12,726 bases of DNA from Pelobacter sp. UBA5610 (GTDB taxonomy: Bacteria > Desulfobacterota > Desulfuromonadia > Desulfuromonadales > Syntrophotaleaceae): NCBI GenBank assembly GCA_002424645.1, contig DIKU01000154.1, forward strand, positions 3,663 to 16,388, read 5' to 3'. The notes below the pieces were generated by a model that did not search any database, was not told where the DNA came from, and saw only the letters and a list, made by a program, of their open reading frames with translations. Position numbers and translations under genes: made by a program. This document shows positions 1 through 5,605 of the stretch, piece after piece (position 1 is the stretch's first letter; every line of letters starts with the position of its first letter).

Positions 1-2
1 AG

Positions 3-34
3 GTTATTTATGGTAAGTAATAGTAAGTTATTTA
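3..34. repeat. AT-rich short direct repeats at the left edge
   Basis: The octamer GTTATTTA occurs at 3-10 and again at 27-34. Between them two related decamers stand in tandem (TGGTAAGTAA at 11-20 and TAGTAAGTTA at 21-30, 8 of 10 identical). They lie just upstream of the predicted promoter at 52-81, so they could be an UP element or repeated operator half-sites. They could also be ordinary AT-rich intergenic sequence. The repeats are seen directly; the role is inference. Confidence 0.35.
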
Positions 35-51
35 TTATTTTTTTTAGGCTA

Positions 52-81
52 TTGACCATAAAAAACTTAGAGTGATATAGT
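52..81 (+). promoter_or_regulatory. Predicted sigma70-type promoter
   Basis: TTGACC (52-57) and TATAGT (76-81) each match the sigma70 consensus at five of six positions and are 18 bp apart. Transcription would start near 88. The first transcribed features are two intrinsic terminators (146-170 and 211-244) rather than a gene, which suggests a small RNA or a terminated leader. Confidence 0.5.
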
Positions 82-87
82 GCTAGA

Positions 88-170
88 CACTTAATGTGCG
101 ACAGGCAGTTTTGGTTCGCAGATCGAGAGTTTGACAATCTCCCCGGCCACTATTCCGATGTGGCTTTTTT
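88..170 (+). ncRNA. Candidate small RNA or attenuated leader
   Basis: This is the interval between the start predicted from the promoter at 52-81 and the first intrinsic terminator, about 83 nt. It contains a TGCGA/TCGCA stem (97-101 with 116-120), a GAGA/TCTC stem (125-128 with 138-141), and a terminator hairpin followed by six T. No ribosome-binding site or plausible reading frame was seen. The family is not recognised. Read-through would end at the second terminator at 244. The upstream gene is outside the window, so part of this could instead be that gene's 3' end. Confidence 0.3.
146..170 (+). terminator. Intrinsic terminator (first of a tandem pair)
   Basis: A GCCAC (146-150) / GTGGC (160-164) stem with a nine-base loop is followed directly by six T (165-170). 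The stem is short, so termination may be partial. Confidence 0.6.
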
Positions 171-210
171 CTCCTCCTCCTGACATCTGGTCGTTGCTTA
201 CGGCCCCCTG

Positions 211-244
211 GCCAGCGTGCTTATCAGCGGCGCTGGCTTTTTTT
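211..244 (+). terminator. Intrinsic terminator (second of a tandem pair)
   Basis: A perfect 7-bp stem GCCAGCG (211-217) / CGCTGGC (231-237) with a 13-base loop is followed by seven T. An upstream CTGG (187-190) could pair with CCAG at 212-215 and so compete with the 5' arm, but this alternative pairing is weak. Confidence 0.75.
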
Positions 245-309
245 ATACAGAGTCGCGATATTGAATTCTTTGTGTTGAAAAATTACTCTTTTTTAAGTAG
301 CAAATCCTA

Positions 310-339
310 TTGTTTCATCATGGAAACCTTTGTTATAGT
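310..339 (+). promoter_or_regulatory. Predicted promoter with extended -10, upstream of mosA
   Basis: TATAGT at 334-339 is preceded by TG one base earlier (331-332), an extended -10 arrangement that can work with a weak -35. The best -35 is TTGTTT (310-315), 18 bp away. Transcription would start near 346 and give a leader of about 158 nt before the mosA-like gene. Confidence 0.4.
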
Positions 340-396
340 GTCCCGCAATCGAGCTCAAGCATTTCACCCACCATTGGTGCATTGACCTGTTTAAAG

Positions 397-416
397 CCTG
401 ACCCCTTTTGGTCGGG
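397..416 (+). other. Stem-loop in the mosA leader
   Basis: CCTGACC (397-403) and GGTCGGG (410-416) form a 7-bp stem with one T-G pair and a CCTTTT loop. No T-run follows, so it is not an intrinsic terminator. It lies between the dyad CACCATTGGTG (369-379) and the inverted repeat at 421-440. I do not recognise a known riboswitch class here; in particular I did not see the conserved core of the Moco RNA motif. Confidence 0.35.
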
Positions 417-420
417 ATGT

Positions 421-467
421 GTCATATGTAGTGGTATGACTTGACATTTGTCGCAAAAATTTACGAT
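421..467 (+). promoter_or_regulatory. Inverted repeat abutting a TTGACA box upstream of mosA
   Basis: A perfect inverted repeat GTCATA-N8-TATGAC (421-426 and 435-440) ends one base before a consensus -35, TTGACA (441-446). The best -10 is TACGAT (462-467) at a short 15-bp spacing, so the promoter itself is weakly supported. The placement suits an operator or activator site. It does not match the usual ModE palindrome, so a molybdate-responsive role is only a guess from the gene downstream. Confidence 0.4.
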
Positions 468-503
468 TACGCGGTTTGATCAGTTGTTACAATAGGGAGA
501 ATT

Positions 504-1310
504 ATGGCCAGCAGACACGAAGTGCAGAACAAGTTGCAGGGTGAAACCTTGGGGCGCAAAGGTTTGATGAAAAAGCATGATCATATCCAGCCGATGCGGT
601 TGGTTCCAGAGCTGCAAGTAGTAAAAATAGGGGGGCATGGCACTATCGATTTTGGGCGTGAGGTTGTTATGCCGCTGCTGGAGGAGATTGGTCAGCAGGT
701 CAATAACCATAAAATGCTGGTGGTAACCGGTGGAGGGGTCAGGGTGCGTCACATTCTCGATGTGGGCATTGACCTCGGTATGCCTACGGGAGTGCTTGCG
801 AAACTTGCCAGCAAAATTAGTGAGCAGAATGCGGAAATGGTGGCATTGCTTCTTTCAAAATGGGGGGGGACGCATATTGACAGCGGGGATATTCTTGAGT
901 TGCCCATGTTACTCAAGTTGGGGTTCTTGCCTGTAACCCATGGGACTCCTCCGTATGGACTGTTTGAGCATCCGCCGGAGTTTGGGCTTATACCTCCTCA
1001 CCGCACCGATACGGGGGCCTTTTTGATGGCAGAGGTGCTGGGAGCCAAAAGTTGCATCCTGGTAAAAAATGTCGATGGGCTATACACTGAAAATCCAGCG
1101 GTCAATCCGGATGCTGAATTGATCGAAGACATAACCGTGGATGAATTGATCGCCATGGATATGGAAGATATGGTGATGGAGAGCAAATTGCTTTATCTTT
1201 TAAAAGATGCAAACAGTCTCAAGGAGTTGCGAATCGTCAATGGCCACAAGCGCGGGAATGTGGAAAAGGCTCTGCGCGGAGAAAAGGTTGGTACGATTAT
1301 CCGTGTTTGA
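504..1310 (+). CDS. mosA: MosA-like molybdenum storage protein subunit (amino-acid-kinase fold)
   Basis: 268 residues, amino acid kinase superfamily. It resembles the molybdenum storage protein (MoSto) alpha subunit more than UMP kinase. MoSto uses ATP hydrolysis to pack polynuclear molybdate or tungstate clusters inside a cytoplasmic cage. Visible motifs: nucleotide-binding VKIGGHGTIDFG (40-51), VTGGGVRVRH (74-83), PPHRTDTGAF (164-173) and KNVDGLYTENP (188-198). A His-containing loop around 146-156 lies where MoSto binds clusters, but I cannot assign ligands. The N-terminal 30 residues are charged and MoSto-like in length. The start is the ATG just after AGGGAGA (494-500). Azotobacter MoSto is an alpha3beta3 hexamer; no beta gene is seen downstream. 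It may be annotated elsewhere as a uridylate kinase-like protein, and a housekeeping UMP kinase role is unlikely. Family call fairly sure; metal-storage function inferred. Confidence 0.8.
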   Translation: MASRHEVQNKLQGETLGRKGLMKKHDHIQPMRLVPELQVVKIGGHGTIDFGREVVMPLLEEIGQQVNNHKMLVVTGGGVRVRHILDVGIDLGMPTGVLAKLASKISEQNAEMVALLLSKWGGTHIDSGDILELPMLLKLGFLPVTHGTPPYGLFEHPPEFGLIPPHRTDTGAFLMAEVLGAKSCILVKNVDGLYTENPAVNPDAELIEDITVDELIAMDMEDMVMESKLLYLLKDANSLKELRIVNGHKRGNVEKALRGEKVGTIIRV

Positions 1311-1321
1311 CGGTGAATAGT

Positions 1322-1351
1322 CTTGATGCATCAAGGGCCTCATGGTATAGC
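1322..1351 (+). promoter_or_regulatory. Promoter overlapping a 14-bp perfect palindrome
   Basis: CTTGATGCATCAAG (1322-1335) is a perfect 14-bp palindrome. It contains a plausible -35, TTGATG (1323-1328), and a -10, TATAGC (1346-1351), follows after 17 bp; each matches the consensus at four of six positions. This would transcribe the small gene at 1410 from about 1358. Overlap of a dyad with the -35 is typical of repressor operators. A further 7-bp stem TACCGCT/AGCGGTA (1368-1374 with 1382-1388) lies in the leader just before the ribosome-binding site. Confidence 0.4.
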
Positions 1352-1409
1352 TCAGACATCATGTATCTACCGCTACTGAAGAGCGGTATACCCTGGATAG
1401 GAGGCAATA

Positions 1410-1619
1410 ATGAGTGGAAAGATTTTTTATCGTGAGCGGCGCAAGGTCGTCGACGGTGCCAAACAGCCGCGTTATGTGCTGGTGGCTGTGGCGGACGTCA
1501 ATCTGAAGGTGTTCGGAAAACACCTGCGTATGAGTGAACTGAAGGCCATTTCCGAGGCCACCGGCGCGGAATTGGTGCCGTTGCCGAGGGGCAGCAAGCA
1601 CGCGGAAGAAGAAGAATAG
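1410..1619 (+). CDS. Small conserved-looking protein of unknown function
   Basis: 69 residues, not recognised. The start is well supported: AGGAGG (1399-1404) lies five bases before the ATG. The sequence begins with a basic segment (RERRK, residues 8-12), continues with a hydrophobic beta-like stretch RYVLVAVADVNLKVFG (21-36), then a probable helix with SELKAISEATGAELV, and ends in HAEEEE. There is no signal peptide, membrane segment or cysteine motif, so a small soluble cytoplasmic protein is likely. It lies 99 bp after mosA and has its own predicted promoter and a strong terminator, so it can be a separate transcription unit. No function is assigned. Confidence 0.75.
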   Translation: MSGKIFYRERRKVVDGAKQPRYVLVAVADVNLKVFGKHLRMSELKAISEATGAELVPLPRGSKHAEEEE

Positions 1620-1647
1620 ATAATCGAAGTGTAAAAAAGTTAAATAA

Positions 1648-1684
1648 AACAGCCTCCGGCCATGCGGCCGGAGGCTGTTTTTTT
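1648..1684. terminator. Strong bidirectional terminator between convergent genes
   Basis: A perfect 14-bp stem (1648-1661 with 1666-1679), loop ATGC, is followed by T-rich sequence to 1684. Read on the minus strand the stem is followed by TTTTATTT and then a further T-run, so it can also end the CoA-transferase transcript, whose stop codon is 34 bases away. Confidence 0.9.
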
Positions 1685-1717
1685 GTAAATCAGGTCCCGT
1701 ATCCGGGGTGGGAGGTC

Positions 1718-3277
1718 TTAATCCCAGGAATCGATTTTCATGGTGCCGTGAGTGGCAAGATTTTGCTGCATGCGGAAGACCCGGTCCAGCAGATGCGGTT
1801 CGTGGCCGACGCCGCGGGAGAGGCAGTCATGGCTGGCGCGGTCGAAATAATCCTGCAGCAGGGGGCGATAATCCGGGTGCGCGCACTTGTCGATGATTAG
1901 TTGCGCGCGGTCGCGGGGGCACAACCCCCTCAAGTCGGCCAGGCCTTGTTCTGTGACCAAAACGTCGAGGTCGTGCTCCGTATGGTCGACATGGGGAACC
2001 ATCGGTACCACACAGGTGATACCTGTGGGGTCGGTTTTGGTCGGGCGAACCGATGGGGAGTGCATGATGGACAAAAAGGCGTTGCGCAGGAAGTCTCCGG
2101 AGCCGCCGATGCCGTTGATCATACGTGTCCCCCCTACCAGGGTGGAATTGGCGTGTGCATACATGTCGAATTCCACCGGAGTGTTCATGGCTATTACGCC
2201 GAGGCGCCGGATCATTTCGGGGTTGTTGGCCAGTTGCTGAGGGCGCAAAACGATCTTGCGCGTGTATTTATCCCAGTTGTTGTAAAACCGCTCAAACCCC
2301 TCGGCGGAAAAAGACAAGGACGTGGCCGAGGCGTATTCCAGTTTTCCCGAGTCGAAAAAGTCCAGCATGGTGTCCTGCAATACTTCGGTGTAAACCGTCA
2401 GATTGCTGAAGGGGCCTTTAACCAGATCTCCGACCACGGCATTGGCAATATTGCCGACCCCCGATTGCAAAGGCAACAAGTTGGCCGGAAGCCTTCCGGC
2501 CTTGACCTCGGCCTGGAAGAAATCGAGAATGTGGTCGGCGATTTTCTGAGAGATTTCATCCGTGGCCCCCAGGGCCCGGCCTTTGTCCGGTTCCCGTGAT
2601 TCGACGATGGCGATGATCTTGGACGCATCGCAGGGTACATAGGTGGTGCCGATGCGGTCGCTGACCCGGCTGATCAGGTAGGGCTGGCGATGGGGTGGCA
2701 TTTCCGGCAGCACGATGTCATGCAATCCCTCGTAGGAGGGGATGGCGGTGTTCAGTTCGATGATAAGATGCTCGGCGGTTTGAATGATCTCGGGGGCAAT
2801 GCCGACGGATCCGGCCAGGATGATGTGGCCCTCCTTGGTAATGGCGCTTGCCTCGATGATGCCGAGATCCAGTTTGCCTCCCAGGTCCTTGGTGTAAAAT
2901 CCGTACCCCAGATCCTGAGCGAACATGGAGAGGTGCTTGTCGTGCATGCGTATGCGACCGGAGTTGATCCCCTTCTGGATATTCTTGCCGCTCTGGTAAG
3001 GCCAGCGCCTCGCTATCATATCGAGGGAAGCCCAGCGGTCTTCCGTTTCGGTGCCGACGGACGCACCTATAAGCAGATTAAAGCGCATCTTGCCCTGAAG
3101 ATGGTGTTTTTCAACATGGTCAGCCAGTGCTTTGGGGATGGCTTTGGGGTATCCGACAGGGGTGAAGCCTGACCAGCCCAGGTTCATGCCGTCCTTGAAA
3201 TGGGGAAGAACTTCTTCAACGGATCGGATCCGGTCCAGTAGTTGCGGGCAGGCTATGCGGTCATGCAGGGTAGACAT
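1718..3277 (-). CDS. Acetyl-CoA hydrolase/transferase family (succinyl-CoA:acetate CoA-transferase-like)
   Basis: 519 residues, the usual length for the AarC/Cat1-type CoA-transferases that move CoA between succinyl-CoA or another acyl-CoA and acetate. Motifs: the catalytic glutamate is expected to be E298 in YTEVLQD (296-302); the glycine-rich QSGVGNIANAV lies at 271-281, GIGGSGDF at 389-396 and VTEQGLADLRG at 441-451. No signal peptide, so cytoplasmic. In Desulfuromonadales such enzymes link acetate activation to the citric acid cycle; the exact acyl donor cannot be read from sequence. A longer in-frame start exists 31 residues upstream, but the ATG at 3277 is preferred: it has GAGGAG about eight bases upstream, and the extension is arginine/serine-rich and unlike the family. 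No clear promoter was found in the 239 bp before it. Confidence 0.9.
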   Translation of the reverse strand: MSTLHDRIACPQLLDRIRSVEEVLPHFKDGMNLGWSGFTPVGYPKAIPKALADHVEKHHLQGKMRFNLLIGASVGTETEDRWASLDMIARRWPYQSGKNIQKGINSGRIRMHDKHLSMFAQDLGYGFYTKDLGGKLDLGIIEASAITKEGHIILAGSVGIAPEIIQTAEHLIIELNTAIPSYEGLHDIVLPEMPPHRQPYLISRVSDRIGTTYVPCDASKIIAIVESREPDKGRALGATDEISQKIADHILDFFQAEVKAGRLPANLLPLQSGVGNIANAVVGDLVKGPFSNLTVYTEVLQDTMLDFFDSGKLEYASATSLSFSAEGFERFYNNWDKYTRKIVLRPQQLANNPEMIRRLGVIAMNTPVEFDMYAHANSTLVGGTRMINGIGGSGDFLRNAFLSIMHSPSVRPTKTDPTGITCVVPMVPHVDHTEHDLDVLVTEQGLADLRGLCPRDRAQLIIDKCAHPDYRPLLQDYFDRASHDCLSRGVGHEPHLLDRVFRMQQNLATHGTMKIDSWD

Positions 3278-3386
3278 GGTTGAACTCCTCGGTCTGTTGC
3301 TTCGGGCCGAGAACTCGCGATCGCATGCGAATGACGCACGGGGTGACTTGTTCTTCAGGTAATCTGCCAAACAGAAGGCCGAAGCG

Positions 3387-3420
3387 GCAACGGACCGGCC
3401 TGATATGGCCGGTCCGTTGC
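3387..3420 (-). terminator. Long GC-rich hairpin between bamD and the CoA-transferase gene
   Basis: A perfect 14-bp stem (3387-3400 with 3407-3420) encloses a six-base loop. It lies about 100 bases beyond the bamD stop and about 110 bases before the CoA-transferase start. No T-run follows on either strand, so it is not a standard intrinsic terminator. It may protect a 3' end, cause pausing, or be a leader structure of the CoA-transferase mRNA. Confidence 0.35.
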
Positions 3421-3516
3421 ATTATGTCAGGTATATACAACGTCGTTGCGAACTCAGTGGTATGCGGCCGTTGATCTCAGGGCCGGTGATAGCGCCACGG
3501 CGAAGTTCGCGTTATA

Positions 3517-4254
3517 TCAGAATTCCTCACGCAGCAGAGTCTTGGCTTTTGCGGCAAGAGGGCTGCGTGGGAAGTCGGCAATGAGATTTTCAAAAGTGGC
3601 CACGGCAAGATTGGGGTGGCCGTTTTTCAGGAAGGTATCGCCGAGGTAAAAGTATGCCTGGTCTTTGTCCGGGCTATCGGGAAATTTTTGCAGCAACTCG
3701 GAGAGTCGGTCGATGGCAGCTTTGTGTTCTTCCATTTTGTAATAGAAGAGACCGACATACAATTCGTTGGCGGCAAGGTGGTTACGGCATGCGCGTATCC
3801 TGTCCGCGGCGACGTTGCTCTCGGGTGCATCGGGATAAAGTTTGCTCAGACTTTCAAATGTCACCAGAGCGTTGCGGGTCGCAGTCTGATCCCGGTCGAT
3901 GGCCAGAATCTGATTGAAATAAGATTCGCCGAGTTGGGACAGAACCCGCGCAGACTGGGGTGTGCCCGGATGACGCTTCAAGAAATCCTCGTAGCCGGCC
4001 GCGGCTTCGACATACTCCTTGTCGGCGAAGTGTGCATCGGCGATGCGCAGTTCCGCACGTCTGTTCAATTCTGCCGTTTCATAGATCTCCATGGCTTTTT
4101 GGTAAGCCTTGATGGCATCCTGATAGTCTTCGTTGGCAAATGCTGTTTCCGCCTGATTGTAATATTCCTCGGCAGTTTGAGGCTCCACGGGCCCGGTGGT
4201 CGAGCAGGCGGTAAGTAAGCACAAAACGGATAAACCGGCAAAAATAGCTTTCAT
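3517..4254 (-). CDS. bamD: Outer membrane protein assembly factor BamD (lipoprotein)
   Basis: 245 residues, the normal BamD/YfiO size. It is the essential lipoprotein of the BAM complex, which inserts beta-barrels into the outer membrane with BamA. Residues 1-17 form a lipoprotein signal, MKAIFAGLSVLCLLTAC, with lipobox LTAC and lipidation at C17; the next residue is Ser, compatible with outer-membrane sorting. From about residue 28 the chain is made of tetratricopeptide repeats, including AEEYYNQAETAFANEDYQDA, EYVEAAAGYEDFLKRHP and the C-terminal YFYLGDTFLKNGHPNLA segment. An upstream in-frame start would add 16 residues before the signal peptide and is rejected; GGGG lies about ten bases before the chosen ATG. 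It lies downstream of rpoH in the same direction, 264 bp away, with its own predicted promoter at 4444-4472. Confidence 0.92.
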   Translation of the reverse strand: MKAIFAGLSVLCLLTACSTTGPVEPQTAEEYYNQAETAFANEDYQDAIKAYQKAMEIYETAELNRRAELRIADAHFADKEYVEAAAGYEDFLKRHPGTPQSARVLSQLGESYFNQILAIDRDQTATRNALVTFESLSKLYPDAPESNVAADRIRACRNHLAANELYVGLFYYKMEEHKAAIDRLSELLQKFPDSPDKDQAYFYLGDTFLKNGHPNLAVATFENLIADFPRSPLAAKAKTLLREEF

Positions 4255-4443
4255 GAAGTGTTTTCCCCGCCTTCTATGGAGTGTCATCGGATTCAGTTCC
4301 AAATTGCCTATATTAAATCATACGGAGTAAATTGATTCTGCCTGTGGATTTCGGCAGTGAGATAGGGCGCTGCCCGTGTGCCGTGAAAACCCAGCCTGCA
4401 AAATATTTACGAAAGGTACCTTGCTCACGCAACAAGCCCGCTA

Positions 4444-4472
4444 AAGGTAAGGGATTTACCCTTATTTGTCAA
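4444..4472 (-). promoter_or_regulatory. Predicted bamD promoter with an inverted repeat in the spacer
   Basis: On the minus strand a consensus -35 TTGACA (4472-4467) is followed after 17 bp by TACCTT (4449-4444), three of six matches. The spacer holds an inverted repeat TAAGGG-N5-CCCTTA (4448-4464), so a dimeric regulator could bind between the two boxes. The bamD leader would be about 180 nt. Confidence 0.5.
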
Positions 4473-4518
4473 TCGTGCAGCACGTACGCAAGGGACCTCT
4501 CTTGTGTCCGATCGGCAT

Positions 4519-5379
4519 TCAGTTTGTCAGCAGGGCGGGGGAGTCGGATGTCAGCGCTTTGCGAATTTTTTCCAAGGCGTTTTTTTCCAATTGCCGGATT
4601 CTTTCGCGACTGATGCCGTAATCATCCGCAAGGGCCTGCAGGGTGCTGGGTTCGTCACTGAGGATGCGCGCCTCAACGATGCGACGTTCCCGCTCGTTCA
4701 GGTGGCGCATGGCATCATGGACCCGCAATGCCGTTAATTCTTTTTCCTGGTTGTTAATCAGCAGGTCTTCCTGATTCTCACGCTCGTCCGGCAAGGAGTC
4801 GAGCAGGCTGAAGCCCTCTCCTTCGATCAGGGCGGCATCCAGAGAGGTGTCGCGACCTGCCATGCGTAGCGACATGTCTTCAACTTCTTTGTCGGTGACA
4901 TTAAGCTCCAGGGCGATAGCTTGAGAGTCGTCTCCGCCGGTCAGGCGCTGGATGGATTTACGTGCCTGGTTAAGTTTGAAAAAGAGTTTTTTCTGGGCCT
5001 GGGTCGTGCCGATCTTGACCAGCGACCAGTTACGAATGATGAAATTGTGCATGTAGGCCCGAATCCACCAGACAGCATAGGTGATGAAGCGCAAACCCCG
5101 TTCGGGGTCAAACTTTTTCAAGGCTTTCATCAGGCCGATGTTGCCCTCCTGGATAAGATCGAGGAGCTTCAGGCCATAACCTCGGTATTCGTGGGCAATT
5201 TTGACAACAAAGCGCAGGTTGGCGCAAATCAGACGTTGGGCGGCGTCAAGGTTGCCATGGACATGATAGGCGTGGGACAAGCGATATTCTTCTTCCTTGG
5301 ACAGTACTTCGAAGTCCCGGATCTGGGCGATGTAAAGTGACAAGCTGTCCGAAAGGACCGGTATTGGCAAGTTGCTCAT
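4519..5379 (-). CDS. rpoH: RNA polymerase sigma-32 factor RpoH (heat shock)
   Basis: 286 residues, the usual RpoH length. Sigma region 2 spans about 45-115 (ANLRFVVKIAHEYRGYG, DLIQEGNIGLMKALKKFDP, RFITYAVWWIRAYM). The diagnostic RpoH box is QKKLFFKLNQ at 129-138. Region 4 with its helix-turn-helix is near 225-277 (LNERERRIVEAR ... LADDYGISRERIRQLEKNALEKIRKAL). It directs RNA polymerase to chaperone and protease promoters. Two ATGs compete: the first (5388) directly abuts AAAGGAG, while the second (5379) is nine bases from it and begins MSNLPIPV, so the second is chosen. A perfect CIRCE lies 31 bp upstream within the promoter region, implying HrcA repression. No terminator is seen after the stop, so read-through into bamD is possible. 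Confidence 0.95.
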   Translation of the reverse strand: MSNLPIPVLSDSLSLYIAQIRDFEVLSKEEEYRLSHAYHVHGNLDAAQRLICANLRFVVKIAHEYRGYGLKLLDLIQEGNIGLMKALKKFDPERGLRFITYAVWWIRAYMHNFIIRNWSLVKIGTTQAQKKLFFKLNQARKSIQRLTGGDDSQAIALELNVTDKEVEDMSLRMAGRDTSLDAALIEGEGFSLLDSLPDERENQEDLLINNQEKELTALRVHDAMRHLNERERRIVEARILSDEPSTLQALADDYGISRERIRQLEKNALEKIRKALTSDSPALLTN

Positions 5380-5410
5380 GCAGGCCATCTCCTTTGGGTC
5401 AAGTCAGGTT

Positions 5411-5437
5411 TTAGCACTCAGTAGGGTTGAGTGCTAA
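5411..5437. promoter_or_regulatory. Perfect CIRCE element (HrcA operator)
   Basis: TTAGCACTC (5411-5419), nine bases, then GAGTGCTAA (5429-5437): an exact match to the CIRCE inverted repeat recognised by the heat-shock repressor HrcA. It lies just downstream of the predicted rpoH -10 box, so bound HrcA would block initiation. It would also form a hairpin in the 5' end of the rpoH mRNA. hrcA itself is not in the window. Confidence 0.95.
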
Positions 5438-5440
5438 ATA

Positions 5441-5469
5441 TTTATATCAAATCTTCACCGGCCGTTCAA
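5441..5469 (-). promoter_or_regulatory. Predicted rpoH promoter
   Basis: Minus-strand TTGAAC (5469-5464), 17-bp spacer, TATAAA (5446-5441). The start point would fall inside or next to the CIRCE, the usual arrangement for HrcA control. No sigma-32 type -10 (CCCCAT-like) was seen at the correct distance, so vegetative sigma is the likelier driver. Confidence 0.7.
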
Positions 5470-5487
5470 CCCTGAATGGAGGTCGCA

Positions 5488-5505
5488 GGTTGACCTGTGT
5501 CGAGT
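5488..5505 (+). promoter_or_regulatory. Possible degenerate LexA box at the recQ promoter
   Basis: The LexA motif described for Geobacter is GGTT-N2-C-N4-G-N3-ACC. Here GGTT (5488-5491), C at 5494, G at 5499 and A at 5503 fit, but the last two positions are GT instead of CC. It overlaps a short dyad CAGGT-TG-ACCTG (5486-5497) and touches the recQ -35. Seven of nine fixed positions fit, so this is suggestive only. Confidence 0.25.
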
Positions 5506-5533
5506 TGACAGGGGCGGGAGGAGGGCACATAAT
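5505..5533 (+). promoter_or_regulatory. Strong predicted recQ promoter
   Basis: Consensus TTGACA (5505-5510), 17-bp spacer, CATAAT (5528-5533), five of six. Transcription would start near 5540, giving a leader of about 65 nt before the recQ ATG. It is divergent from the rpoH promoter, with the two -35 boxes about 36 bp apart. Confidence 0.75.
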
Positions 5534-5605
5534 GAGCGACATTATTCCCGTCTTCAGGCAAGCCGGTCCGTTTGTTTGCCTTCCCACCGACCAAAGGGGT
5601 TTTTC

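Noticed and set aside
131..385. 84-codon plus-strand frame
   Set aside because: It starts at a TTG that has no ribosome-binding site, runs through both intrinsic terminators, and has no domain-like composition.
346..503. Moco (molybdenum cofactor) riboswitch upstream of mosA
   Set aside because: The conserved core of that RNA class was not found; only generic dyads are present.
1750..1770. Sigma-54-like TGGCA ... TTGCT sequence
   Set aside because: The spacing is one base too short, and it lies antisense within the CoA-transferase gene.
1901..2599. 232-codon plus-strand frame antisense to the CoA-transferase
   Set aside because: It is a codon-bias shadow of a complete, motif-bearing gene on the other strand, with no recognisable domain.
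3278..3370. 31-residue N-terminal extension of the CoA-transferase
   Set aside because: The internal ATG at 3277 has a strong GAGGAG and matches the family start; the extension is unlike the family.
3616..4218. 200-codon plus-strand frame antisense to bamD
   Set aside because: It mirrors the bamD coding frame and has no ribosome-binding site or family resemblance.
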